Assembly (NCBI RefSeq): GCF_006542395.2
Contig: NZ_CP038231.1
Coordinates: forward strand, 1 to 64,000
Length of the DNA stretch: 64,000 nucleotides
Source of the DNA: Formicincola oecophyllae
GTDB lineage: Bacteria; Pseudomonadota; Alphaproteobacteria; Acetobacterales; Acetobacteraceae
Reading direction: 5' to 3'
Within the stretch, counting starts at the first letter, position 1. Every line of letters starts with the position of its first letter. Shown here one piece after another: positions 32,253 to 40,920 of this stretch. Under the pieces are notes generated by a model. The model made no database searches. It was not told the origin of the DNA and was given only the letters and a program-made list of their open reading frames with translations. A program made the position numbers and the translations under genes.

Positions 32253-33401
32253 ATGAGCGCAATAGCCCCAAACACCCTCACAGCTGGCGCTGCAGCATGG
32301 CCCCTGCAGGATGATGAAAAAGGGCCGGCGCCTATGCCAGCGCCGGCCCTGCAGGCTGGCTGTGCTGTGCGCTTGGCCCACCTTTCAGACCCGCACTTGC
32401 CACCACCACCCATCCCCCTCTGGCGCTACGCCAATAAGCGCTTGTTGAGCCGCATTTTGTGGGAAAGCAAGCGCAAATGGCGTCACAGGCCAGAACAATG
32501 TGCCCGTGTGCTGGCGGATTTGAAATCATGCCATGACGATCCCCACTCCCCCCCCCTTGACGCCATCCTGTGCTGTGGTGACCTGACCAATTTCGGCACT
32601 AAGGAGGAATACGCCGCTGCTGCGGACTGGCTTGCTGGCTTGCCAGCGCCAGCCTTGGCCGTGGCTGGCAACCATGACGCCATGGTGGGGCGCAGCTGGC
32701 GCCAGCACCTGGCAGGTTGGGCGCCCTGGGGCGCTGACGGTGTGGGGCTGGCTGCGCCTGTGGTGCGCTTGGTGGGGCCTGTGGCGGTGGTTGCCGTCAA
32801 TTCAGCCAGGCCAAGGCCGCCCTTCATTTCCAACGGTTTAGTTGACGCGCCCCAGCAGCGCAGGCTTGCCTCTATTCTGGACCGTTTGGGGGAACTGGGC
32901 TATTTTCGCCTGGTGATGCTGCACCACCCCCCCCAGCCCCTGCCAGCCGACAAGCGCCTGCAGGGGGCGTTGGGGTTCGCGCGCCTGCTGCACCAGCATG
33001 GCGCTGAAATGGTGCTATATGGCCACACGCACCGCTCGACCCTTCAACGCATCCCCGGCACCACTATCCCATGCCTTGGAGTGGCGTCCACATCGCTGCA
33101 GGCGCCGCGCGGGCGCGCTGGCGATGAGCGGGGCGCCGCCTGGAACGATATCACCATCATCCCCTTGCCAGCCAGCCAGCCCAGCGCGCCCCAAGGACCT
33201 GGTGCAGGGGGCGGGCGGCAATGGCAGGTGGCTGTGCACCTGCGCCGCCCACAGGGGGACCTTTTCCCCCATGAGGGTAGCATTCGGGGGGAAGCTGTCT
33301 TCACCACAGGCGCCCAAGGCACCTCGCATGGGGGTAGCGCAGGTGGGGGGGTAAAAATAAACACTTCCCAGCTGGGGTCCTTTCAAGGCAAAGCTGCCTG
33401 A
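32253..33401 (+). CDS. Calcineurin-like metallophosphoesterase
   Basis: 382 residues with the full two-metal set: HLSDPHL (43-49), CGDLTN (108-113), GNHDAM (139-144), a later HHPP and YGHTHRS. The substrate may be a phospholipid or nucleotide-lipid head group, inferred from position only. Its TGA overlaps the lptF ATG by one base (TGATG), so it heads a coupled run with lptF, lptG and the fatty acid hydroxylase. The C-terminal 80 residues are Gly/Pro-rich with no clear fold. Confidence 0.8.
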   Translation: MSAIAPNTLTAGAAAWPLQDDEKGPAPMPAPALQAGCAVRLAHLSDPHLPPPPIPLWRYANKRLLSRILWESKRKWRHRPEQCARVLADLKSCHDDPHSPPLDAILCCGDLTNFGTKEEYAAAADWLAGLPAPALAVAGNHDAMVGRSWRQHLAGWAPWGADGVGLAAPVVRLVGPVAVVAVNSARPRPPFISNGLVDAPQQRRLASILDRLGELGYFRLVMLHHPPQPLPADKRLQGALGFARLLHQHGAEMVLYGHTHRSTLQRIPGTTIPCLGVASTSLQAPRGRAGDERGAAWNDITIIPLPASQPSAPQGPGAGGGRQWQVAVHLRRPQGDLFPHEGSIRGEAVFTTGAQGTSHGGSAGGGVKINTSQLGSFQGKAA

Positions 33402-34609
33402 TGTTCCGCCGCCTGCCCACCCTGGACCGTTACCTGCTGCACCAAATGCTGCCACCGTTCTTCGTGGCGCTTGGCACCATGATGGTCGCCTTGCTGCTTG
33501 AACGCCTGCTGGTGCTGTTCAACCACCTGGCCAGTTCGGGCAGTTCGCTAGGAACGCTGCTGACGTTGCTTGCCGACCTCATGCCCCATTATATGGGCCT
33601 GGCCGTGCCAGCTGCGCTGTGCATCGGGGTGTTCATCACCATCCACCGCATGAGTGAGCATAACGAACTTGACGCACTGCGCGCAGGCCATGTCTCCCTT
33701 CTGCGCGTGACACTGCCTTTTGCGGCCTTTGGCGTGGTGCTGGGGCTGCTCAGCGTTATGCTTTACGGCTACCTGCAGCCACTGGCGCGCTATAACTACC
33801 GCCAGGGGTTCTACCTAGCGCGCCACACAGGCTGGGCGCCACACCTGCAGTCTGGTATGATGGCCGTCACCTCACGCACATCTGTGCTGACGGCGGACGA
33901 AGTGGGGCCGGGTGGGTCTGACCTCAAGCGCGTGTTCATCCGCGAAATCAAGAACGGTGAGCTTCACATCACCACAGCCCCCAGGGGCCTGCTGACCATC
34001 TCAGAGCAGAAACGCGCCACAGAGCTTGACCTCTGGGATGGCTACACCATGATGGCCAAGCACCCAGACGTGCCTGGCACGCCCGTCACCATGACGCATT
34101 TCGACCACATCACGCGCATTATTGAGCGCGGCCCCACAAGTTACAGCTACCGCCACCGTGGTCGTGACGAGCGTGAGCTGACGTTGCTGGAGCTTGTCAG
34201 CGCCTTGAATGCCGCCAAGGACATCAAAGGCGCTGACGGCGACAACATCACCCTGACCACACTGCGCGCCGAGTTCAACTTCCGCCTGGCGCGCGCTTTC
34301 ATCATCCCCTTTCTGCCCTTGCTGACGGTGGCGCTGGCTGTGGGGCAGAAGCGCCGACGTGCCCTTGGCCAGCAGGTGGCGCTAGCGGTAGTGCTTGTTG
34401 GGTTCAATGAACTTCAGCTGTTCGGCAATGGCTTAGCCCAGGACGGCAATCTGCCTGTATGGTTGGCGCTGTGGGTGCCAGATGGCCTGTTCGCCGCTGG
34501 CTGCGTTGGCGTTCTGCTGTGGAAGGCTGAAACCTTCTCAAGGGGCGGGCGGCGCAAAGCCACCCCCGGGCCCGCCAAAGCCCTGCCAGCTGGGGGCGCG
34601 CAACCATGA
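33401..34609 (+). CDS. lptF: LPS export permease LptF
   Basis: Inner-membrane subunit of the LptB2FG transporter that extracts LPS (or a similar anionic lipid) for export. The 402 residues start LDRYLLHQMLPPFFVALGTMM and have the usual six helices around a periplasmic jellyroll (~130-270). ALRAGHVSLLRVTLPFAAFG corresponds to the coupling helix. It overlaps the phosphoesterase stop by 1 nt and the lptG start by 4 nt. Confidence 0.88.
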   Translation: MFRRLPTLDRYLLHQMLPPFFVALGTMMVALLLERLLVLFNHLASSGSSLGTLLTLLADLMPHYMGLAVPAALCIGVFITIHRMSEHNELDALRAGHVSLLRVTLPFAAFGVVLGLLSVMLYGYLQPLARYNYRQGFYLARHTGWAPHLQSGMMAVTSRTSVLTADEVGPGGSDLKRVFIREIKNGELHITTAPRGLLTISEQKRATELDLWDGYTMMAKHPDVPGTPVTMTHFDHITRIIERGPTSYSYRHRGRDERELTLLELVSALNAAKDIKGADGDNITLTTLRAEFNFRLARAFIIPFLPLLTVALAVGQKRRRALGQQVALAVVLVGFNELQLFGNGLAQDGNLPVWLALWVPDGLFAAGCVGVLLWKAETFSRGGRRKATPGPAKALPAGGAQP

Positions 34610-35820
34610 GTGTGCGTTCATTCCTGGCCCGTTTCGCCGTTTTCGCTCCCAGCGAGCTCATGCGTGATGGCCTCGTGCCTTCACCCAGGGAATTGCTGCG
34701 CCCCAAGCCAACCTTGGCACGGGTGTTCCTCAAGCCCCTTTTGGCGCGCATCCTGATGTGCTCTGCCGTGCTGTGCGGCTTGATGGAGGTTCTGGGGCTG
34801 CTTGACGCCGTCCCCATGATCCTGCGCCGTCACCTGGGCATTCTGGGGCTGTTCCACTTCATGGGGCTGCACTTACCGGCCCTCTTCGTGGAGACGCTGC
34901 CTGTGGCTGTGCTTGTGGGCAGCCTGTTCACCCTTATGCACATGGCCCTCTCAAGCGAGCTGGCGGCGCTACGCGCCTCCGGCCTTTCCACATGGGGCAT
35001 GTTCATGGAGATGCTGCCAGCCCCCCTCTTGCTGGGGGTGGTGGGAATCGGGGTTCAGTTCTGGGTGGTGCCGCCAGCTGAACAGGCCTTGAGCGCCTGG
35101 TGGAATGTCAGCGCTACGCGCGTTCATGACATGGCAAGCCAGCCCCCTGTTTGGTACCGGGAGCGTGGGCACATTGTGCACATCAGCCATGTTGGTGGCG
35201 GGGGTACCCATTTGGAGGGAGTGACGTTCTACCAGCGCCAGCTGGGGACGGGCATTTTGCAGGGGCTGCTTCATTTCCCAGCGCTGGACTATCAAAAAGG
35301 CCACTGGGTTGTGGGCCAGTCCGCACCAGGCGCAACGGGGCTTGCGGCCGCGCCCGCTTCGGAGACCGTCATCTCCCCCACCCGCGAGGACGGCCAGATT
35401 AACACTTTTTCAGGTGCACCCCCCCTCCACGCCATGCCAGAGCAGCTTAACACCATGGCCATGGCGCAACCGCTCTACACCCCAGGTGACCTCATCAGCG
35501 CTATGAGGGGGCGCCAGCCCTTCAGCCTGCCGCCGTCAAACTACAAGATGGCCCTGCTGCAGGCGCTAGTCCTGCCTGTGGAGCTGGTCGTTATGGTTCT
35601 CATCGCGCTGCCAGTCACTTACATTCCCCCCAGGGCTGGCACGCGCAACCCCTTGCCTGTTTATGTGCTTGGCGCGGGGCTAGGGATTGTTATTCTGCAG
35701 GGAATGATTTCTGCTTTGGGCAATGCGGGCTCGTTGCCTGCCTATGTGGCCGTTAGCGCAGGTTTGGTTGTGGCAGCCCTGTTCGGTATCACATGGATAC
35801 TGCGTATGGAGGATAAGTGA
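34606..35820 (+). CDS. lptG: LPS export permease LptG
   Basis: Partner of LptF, 404 residues, same YjgP/YjgQ family. The N-terminal transmembrane helices end with SSELAALRASGLSTWGMFME (~105-124, coupling helix), then comes a beta-rich periplasmic domain (~150-290) and three C-terminal helices (AGLGIVILQGMISALGNAGS). It starts ATG inside the lptF stop (ATGA) and its stop overlaps the GTG of the hydroxylase gene, so the four genes are probably made in fixed proportion. Confidence 0.88.
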   Translation: MSVRSFLARFAVFAPSELMRDGLVPSPRELLRPKPTLARVFLKPLLARILMCSAVLCGLMEVLGLLDAVPMILRRHLGILGLFHFMGLHLPALFVETLPVAVLVGSLFTLMHMALSSELAALRASGLSTWGMFMEMLPAPLLLGVVGIGVQFWVVPPAEQALSAWWNVSATRVHDMASQPPVWYRERGHIVHISHVGGGGTHLEGVTFYQRQLGTGILQGLLHFPALDYQKGHWVVGQSAPGATGLAAAPASETVISPTREDGQINTFSGAPPLHAMPEQLNTMAMAQPLYTPGDLISAMRGRQPFSLPPSNYKMALLQALVLPVELVVMVLIALPVTYIPPRAGTRNPLPVYVLGAGLGIVILQGMISALGNAGSLPAYVAVSAGLVVAALFGITWILRMEDK

Positions 35821-36650
35821 GCGTGCTGAAGTTTCTCAAGAACACCCCCTTGATGCGGAAAGGCCGCAGCCACGACTTGGGCAAAATGAACCTGCCCCAG
35901 CTGTGGAAGGCCTACCTGACCTATCCCACCATCCTGCTTTACTTCTCCATCATCATCGCCTCTGCAGCGGCGACGTTCTGGTTCTGGACAAGCTTCTGGG
36001 CGGCCTTCCTGCCCATGGTGGCCGTCATTCTGGTGTTCCCGGTGGTGTGGTACGTCATCCACCGCTGGATCATGCATGGGCGCTGGTTTTACCGTAATCC
36101 GCTCACGGCCAAGATGTGGAAGCGCATCCACTGGGACCACCACCAGGACCCGCACAAGCTGGAGGTCTTGTTTGGCTCCCCCCTCCACACGGTGCCGACA
36201 GCGTCTTCCATCGCGCTGCCGCTAGGCTACCTCATGGGGGGATGGAGCGGCGCCTTCTCCGCGCTCGGCACCGCTGTTTCTATGGCGTGCATCTATGAGT
36301 TCTTCCATTGCTTGCAGCACCTGAACTACAAGCCGAAATGGGATTGGGTGGTTTACATCGTCCAGCTGCACATCCTCCACCATTTCCATGACGAGGACGG
36401 CAATTTCGGCATCACCAACTACTTGCTTGACCGCATGTTGGGCACGTTCTACCGCACAGCCAAGGATAGGCCGCGCAGCAAGTTCGTGTTCAACCTGGGC
36501 TATAACATGGAGGAAGCACAGCGCTACCCCTGGGTGATGCGCCACACAGGCGCGCCGCCGCGCCACAGGCCGGACCCGGCGCGCGTGCCCCACACGCCGC
36601 AGTTCCGCAACCCCCAAAGCCGCAAAGCGGCCAAGCTTGGCGTGGGCTGA
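35817..36650 (+). CDS. Fatty acid hydroxylase (sterol desaturase superfamily)
   Basis: Di-iron membrane oxygenase, 277 residues. The His clusters are complete: HRWIMH (82-87), HWDHHQDPH (105-113), HCLQH (164-168) and HILHHFHDED (185-194), between four hydrophobic segments. In a locus with lipid kinase and beside a sphingolipid operon, 2-hydroxylation of the ceramide acyl chain or of the long-chain base is the likely job; carotenoid hydroxylation is the alternative. It starts at GTG 35817, coupled to lptG (GTGA). Confidence 0.85.
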   Translation: MSVLKFLKNTPLMRKGRSHDLGKMNLPQLWKAYLTYPTILLYFSIIIASAAATFWFWTSFWAAFLPMVAVILVFPVVWYVIHRWIMHGRWFYRNPLTAKMWKRIHWDHHQDPHKLEVLFGSPLHTVPTASSIALPLGYLMGGWSGAFSALGTAVSMACIYEFFHCLQHLNYKPKWDWVVYIVQLHILHHFHDEDGNFGITNYLLDRMLGTFYRTAKDRPRSKFVFNLGYNMEEAQRYPWVMRHTGAPPRHRPDPARVPHTPQFRNPQSRKAAKLGVG

Positions 36651-36663
36651 AGGCACGCAACTG

Positions 36664-37479
36664 ATGACCAGCTTCATGCCACATCACGGCACCACGCCCC
36701 AAGGACCTGCGCCCTTCAGCACGGTGATTCTGGCTGGATCGCGCCATGGCGCGGCGGAGCCCTTAGCGCGCTTTGGCCAAACTACACACAAGGCCCTTCT
36801 GCCTGTGGGGGGGGTGCCTATGCTGGAACGCGTTGTCAGCGCACTTGAAGCAGTGCCAGGGGCTGGCAAGCCCTTAGTTTCCATTGAGGACCCCTCCGCA
36901 CTGGCCTTCCTGGAAGGGCGCGTCACCCCCGTTCAGGCCTGCCCAACCCCAGCTGAGAGCGCAGCGGTGGCTGTGCGCCTGGCAGGCACGCCCTGCCTGC
37001 TGACCACGGCTGACCATGCCCTGCTGCAGCCTGAATGGGTGGCGGGGTTCATTGCCAAAAGCCGCGCCACCGGCGCTGACATCACAGCAGCTGTGGCGCT
37101 CAGGGAAACTGTCACGCGGGACGTTCCTACCACCAAACGCACGTTCATCCGCCTTTCGGATGCGGCGTTCTCTGGTTGCAACCTGTTTTGGCTAGCCAAC
37201 CAAAACGCCTTGAACGTGATTGATTTATGGGAGGTGCTGCAGAAAGACCGCAAGCACCCCTTGCGCATGGCCCAGCGCCTGGGTTGGGGGACGCTTGCGC
37301 GCGCCCTCACCCGCACATTGAGTGTGGAGGCGCTTGAAAACCGCATAGAGGCCCTGACAGGCGCCCATGCGCGCCTCATCATGATGGATGACGGGCGTGC
37401 CGCCGTTGACGTGGACAAGGTGACGGATTGGCACTTGGCTGAAAAGCTGCTGGCCACCCCTGAAAGCCGCACCCCCTGA
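36664..37479 (+). CDS. MobA-like NTP transferase domain protein
   Basis: A 271-residue cytosolic nucleotidyltransferase. VILAGSRHGA (21-30) and Lys43 of THKALLPVGG match the signature loop of GT-A-type NTP transferases, with a shortened LAGG motif (AGSRHG). The rest reads like sugar- or alcohol-phosphate nucleotidyltransferases. It follows the hydroxylase by 13 bp. An inositol- or sugar-phosphate activating step for a lipid head group would fit the neighbours, but this is inference. ATG 36664 is used. Confidence 0.65.
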   Translation: MTSFMPHHGTTPQGPAPFSTVILAGSRHGAAEPLARFGQTTHKALLPVGGVPMLERVVSALEAVPGAGKPLVSIEDPSALAFLEGRVTPVQACPTPAESAAVAVRLAGTPCLLTTADHALLQPEWVAGFIAKSRATGADITAAVALRETVTRDVPTTKRTFIRLSDAAFSGCNLFWLANQNALNVIDLWEVLQKDRKHPLRMAQRLGWGTLARALTRTLSVEALENRIEALTGAHARLIMMDDGRAAVDVDKVTDWHLAEKLLATPESRTP

Positions 37480-37509
37480 ACGTTGAGGCGCTGCATGCCC
37501 CCAGCGCCC

Positions 37510-38463
37510 TCAGCGTTGGAAGCGCCGCTTGAGCTTGCCCCATTTCTTCAGAAAAGCGGTGCGGGGGCTGCGGATGTCGCAGCGGACGTCAACCAGCGTT
37601 TTGGCCGCTCCAGAAGAATCCGTGACGGCGGCGATGGTGTGAAAACCGTCCCCCCATTCATCAGCTAGTGAAGGGGGGATGGGCACGTCATGGCGCCCCA
37701 GCACATGGGGCCGCCCCTCCAGCAGGCCGCCAAGGGTCAGGATGGCCATGCCGCCGCCATAACTCTGGGTGCAGTTTTGCACAGGCAAATGCACCACTGG
37801 GCTGCCTGAAACGCTTTGCCCCACCCATGCCGTGCCACCAGGGCGGGCCCCTGAACGGTCCACCAGCAAGGTGCCTTCATGGTGCCAAGGCCCCATCAGC
37901 CCCTCAGCCCAGGAAAGGCGCAGCTCGCTCTGGCGCGCTGGTTTGGGGGTGGGGGGAGTCCAGAACATCCACCAGCGCCCGCCAAGCTCAAGCAAGGTTG
38001 GGTCGATGGCAGGGTGGTCAAAACGGAAAGCTGGCTCCAGCACCCAATCATGGGGGAAGCTGCGGGCGCGGTAGAGCGAAAGCCTGCCTGATTTCCAAGC
38101 TTCAGGCAGCATGTAGATGCCCCCCTGCCATCGGTACAGAGCGGGGTAGGAGAGATGCCATGGCTTGTCGAGCACGCGCACGCGCTCAAGCAGCTTCCAG
38201 CTGGCAGTGTCATAGGTCAGGGCATCTATCACGCCACGGTCAGTGCGGTAATCGTAGTTTTCCGCCATGACGTGGATTTTACCGCCTTCCTCAAGGCCGA
38301 AAGGGTCCGCCAGGAAGTGGTCTGGCCCCGTATCAGGAAGGAGGGTGATGGCGTCCCCAGCGAATCCCTCAGGGCGCAGTGCGTGGCTGATGGGGGCATG
38401 GATGAGCGCGCACCGCCAATGGTGGACGGGCTTGGCAAATGGCAATGAGGAGATGGAAACCAT
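37510..38463 (-). CDS. Beta-propeller protein resembling the N-terminal domain of ceramide glycosyltransferases (GIPC-type)
   Basis: 317 residues. FLADPFGLEEGGKIHVMAEN and repeats such as YPALYRWQGGIYMLPEAWKS and DPTLLELGGRWWMFWT look like blades of a five-bladed GH43-type propeller. In plants this domain is named after glucosamine inositolphosphorylceramide transferase, and in bacteria it turns up with polysaccharide and lipid glycosylation genes. No glycosidase activity is assured. It converges with the NTP-transferase (31-bp gap) and is divergent from the next gene. Assignment is by pattern only. Confidence 0.6.
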   Translation of the reverse strand: MVSISSLPFAKPVHHWRCALIHAPISHALRPEGFAGDAITLLPDTGPDHFLADPFGLEEGGKIHVMAENYDYRTDRGVIDALTYDTASWKLLERVRVLDKPWHLSYPALYRWQGGIYMLPEAWKSGRLSLYRARSFPHDWVLEPAFRFDHPAIDPTLLELGGRWWMFWTPPTPKPARQSELRLSWAEGLMGPWHHEGTLLVDRSGARPGGTAWVGQSVSGSPVVHLPVQNCTQSYGGGMAILTLGGLLEGRPHVLGRHDVPIPPSLADEWGDGFHTIAAVTDSSGAAKTLVDVRCDIRSPRTAFLKKWGKLKRRFQR

Positions 38464-38608
38464 GCTGGAAAACCCTGGTGGCGTTGGGGCCTGGCCTGGC
38501 GCTGCCCCAGCCAGGGCGCTCCGTTGTGGGGTGGGGCTTGCTTGAATGGCCCCCTAAAGACATTTGTGGCATTCATTACCATGATCGTGCCTTTGAAGGA
38601 AAACCGCC

Positions 38609-39448
38609 ATGGCTGATGTCATCCCCGAAAACCACCTGCGCCTGGCACCACCAGGGGTGGAGGGGCGTTTCACAACCGCCCTGGCCCTGATGGGGCAGGC
38701 GGCAGAGCTGGCCATGGTCATGCGCCCAGCCCCAGGTGCCCCCCAAGCTGCCATGAAGGGGCAGCAGGATTACGTCACCGCTGCTGACAAGGCTGTTGAG
38801 AAACTGCTGCGGGAAGGGTTGCTAGCAGCCTTCCCTGGTGACGCCTTTTTGGGGGAGGAGACAGGCGGCGCCAGGCGCCCTGAAGGCTGGCGCTGGATCG
38901 CAGACCCCATTGACGGCACCTCCAACTATGCCCGTGGGCGCGACCGCTGGTGCGTTTCGCTTGGCTTGTTTTGGAACGACACCCCCATGATGGGCATCAT
39001 CAGCGCGCCCACCACCTTGAAGACTTACGCCGCCATCAAAGGCTGCGGGGCATGGCGTAATGGCCAACCCATGAAGGCCGCCACCACGAAAAGCACCAGC
39101 CACGCCATGGTGGAGGTTGGCTGGTCACCTTGGGTGGAGAAGGGCTGGTACGAGGCCCGCATGGTTAATGTCCTTTCCACAGGTGCCATGCCGCGTACGC
39201 TTGGTTCAGGCGCGTTGGCGCTGGCTGACGTGGCCTGCGGGCGGCAGGATGGCTATTTGGAAAAGGTGATCCAGCTGTGGGACGTGGCCGCTGCACTGGT
39301 CCTGCTGGAGGAGGCAGGCGCCAGCGTTACGCCTTTCCTCCAGCAAGGGGGACTTGAGGGAGGGGCACAGATTTTCGCTGCCAGTCCGGCCTTGGCAGCC
39401 CCCCTCGCAGCGGCCCTTGGCCTGGTTGGGCAGACCACAACCCCTTAA
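38609..39448 (+). CDS. Inositol monophosphatase family phosphatase
   Basis: A 279-residue Mg-dependent phosphatase. Asp60 (TAAD), GEETG (82-86), DPIDGTSNYARG (99-110) and a late QLWDVAA motif (~222-228) give the complete metal site. Substrates in this family include inositol phosphate, histidinol phosphate and PAP. Its position beside a possible inositol/ceramide locus is suggestive, but HisN remains possible. AAGGAAA precedes the ATG. Confidence 0.8.
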   Translation: MADVIPENHLRLAPPGVEGRFTTALALMGQAAELAMVMRPAPGAPQAAMKGQQDYVTAADKAVEKLLREGLLAAFPGDAFLGEETGGARRPEGWRWIADPIDGTSNYARGRDRWCVSLGLFWNDTPMMGIISAPTTLKTYAAIKGCGAWRNGQPMKAATTKSTSHAMVEVGWSPWVEKGWYEARMVNVLSTGAMPRTLGSGALALADVACGRQDGYLEKVIQLWDVAAALVLLEEAGASVTPFLQQGGLEGGAQIFAASPALAAPLAAALGLVGQTTTP

Positions 39449-39708
39449 CGGTCCCACCAAGGACACACGCCAGCTAGCGCCCGCCAAAGCACTTGCCGTA
39501 CTGCAGGCCTAGCCGTTCTTGCAAGCTGCCCCTGGACAGGGGGCGTGGGGGTTTATAAGGCTTTTCCAGCAGCGCCCGCCCGGCATTCGTGGCAGGATGG
39601 GCAAGGCTGGGGACTATGGAGGCGCTAAGAATGCGCCAGGGACCATTGCCATTCAGGCCATGCGCCAGCCTGCAGGGGCTGGCAAGGGCACTCGTCAAGG
39701 ACAGGGAC

Positions 39709-40770
39709 ATGATGAACCGGTTGAAGAACACGTTACCCCATCAGGCCGCCCAGGCAGTGCGCCGCGGCATGTTGGCCACTGCTGCCGTGGTGGCTGGCAT
39801 GGCCACGCTTGGTACAGCCCATGCTGACATGGCCTCGCGCGCACGCCACGACCAGTCCCTGGTCAACAAAGCGACCTTCCAGGTGCAGCAGCTGTTCTCA
39901 AACGTTACGGCCACGCCTGCGCAGATCGCCAGCCGCCGCAAAATCCTCCACAAAGCGCGCGCCGTGATGATCTGCCCTGACATCTTCAACATGTCCTTGG
40001 TATTCGGCGGTTCAGGCGGGCGCTGCATCCTGATGGCGCGCGGTGGCAAGGGCACATGGTCAGACCCTGCTTTCTACAACCTCAGCGCTGGTTCAGTGGG
40101 GCTGCAGATTGGCTACCAGAACAGCCGCCTGATGCTGTTCATCATGAATGAGAAGGCGCTGAACGCCATTCTGGACAAGCAGTTCGCTTTCAACGCCCAC
40201 GCCGGGGTGACCTTCGCTGACATGGGCGGCCACGCCAACCAGGGCAGCACGGATGGCGGTGCTGCTGACATCTACGCCCTTCAACAAGCGGATGGACTTT
40301 ATGTGGGCGCCTCCCTGGGGGGGTCTCAGCTTTCCCCCGATGACAAAGACGATGATGCCTATTACCACCGTACCGTCACCCCTGAGGACATATTGCTGAA
40401 AATGTCCGTCAACAACACGGCGGCTGACCCCCTGCGCCGCGCGGTAATGGAAGCGGCCGTGGTGCCCACGCGTGACCAAAGCTCTGTGGCCAGCGCCGTC
40501 AGTACCGCTGTGGATAAAGCCAAATCCAAAGCCACTACCACAGGCGTGCAGGTGAAAAACACCGTCACCAGTACGCCCTTGGCTGGCGATGCGTCCCAAA
40601 GCGCGCATAAGGCCAGTGCTGCGGCGCAACATGCTGTTGCCGCCGCCAAGACCACAGCCCGAAACACGGCAGCCAGTGCCAAGGCCACAGCCCATAAGGC
40701 GGCTGCTAGCGCTAAAGCCAGCGCAAGCAGCGTCAGGGGTGCTGTGAAAAACGCCATGACCAACCCTTGA
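39709..40770 (+). CDS. SYLF (Ysc84) domain lipid-binding protein, exported
   Basis: 353 residues. MLATAAVVAGMATLGTAHA forms a signal peptide. The SYLF domain follows: ARAVMICPDIFNMSLVFGG..GGRCILMAR, GSVGLQIGYQNSRLMLFIMN and a GLYVGASLGGSQL end (~70-210). SYLF proteins bind anionic phospholipids. After it comes a 100-residue Ala/Lys/Thr/Ser-rich tail resembling a histone-like linker. The frame is open to 39589, but AGGAC before ATG 39709 and the signal peptide fix the start. Confidence 0.85.
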   Translation: MMNRLKNTLPHQAAQAVRRGMLATAAVVAGMATLGTAHADMASRARHDQSLVNKATFQVQQLFSNVTATPAQIASRRKILHKARAVMICPDIFNMSLVFGGSGGRCILMARGGKGTWSDPAFYNLSAGSVGLQIGYQNSRLMLFIMNEKALNAILDKQFAFNAHAGVTFADMGGHANQGSTDGGAADIYALQQADGLYVGASLGGSQLSPDDKDDDAYYHRTVTPEDILLKMSVNNTAADPLRRAVMEAAVVPTRDQSSVASAVSTAVDKAKSKATTTGVQVKNTVTSTPLAGDASQSAHKASAAAQHAVAAAKTTARNTAASAKATAHKAAASAKASASSVRGAVKNAMTNP

Positions 40771-40817
40771 TAAGCTGAGCTTCCCTCAGCTCCTGCGCTG
40801 GGAGCCCTAGCTAACAG

Positions 40818-40855
40818 AAAGCCCCTTTCCATTTGGAGAGGGGCTTTCGCTTTCT
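40818..40855. terminator. Terminator between convergent genes
   Basis: AAAGCCCC (40818-40825) pairs with GGGGCTTT (40840-40847), with TCGCTTTCTT after it. It separates the SYLF gene from convergent mltG and may work in both directions, though neither T-run is perfect. Confidence 0.65.
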
Positions 40856-40920
40856 TGTATCGTGGGGCCCTCACCTGGCTCTGTCGGGGCCAGGGAAGGA
40901 TGGAGGATGCCTGTCCAGCC

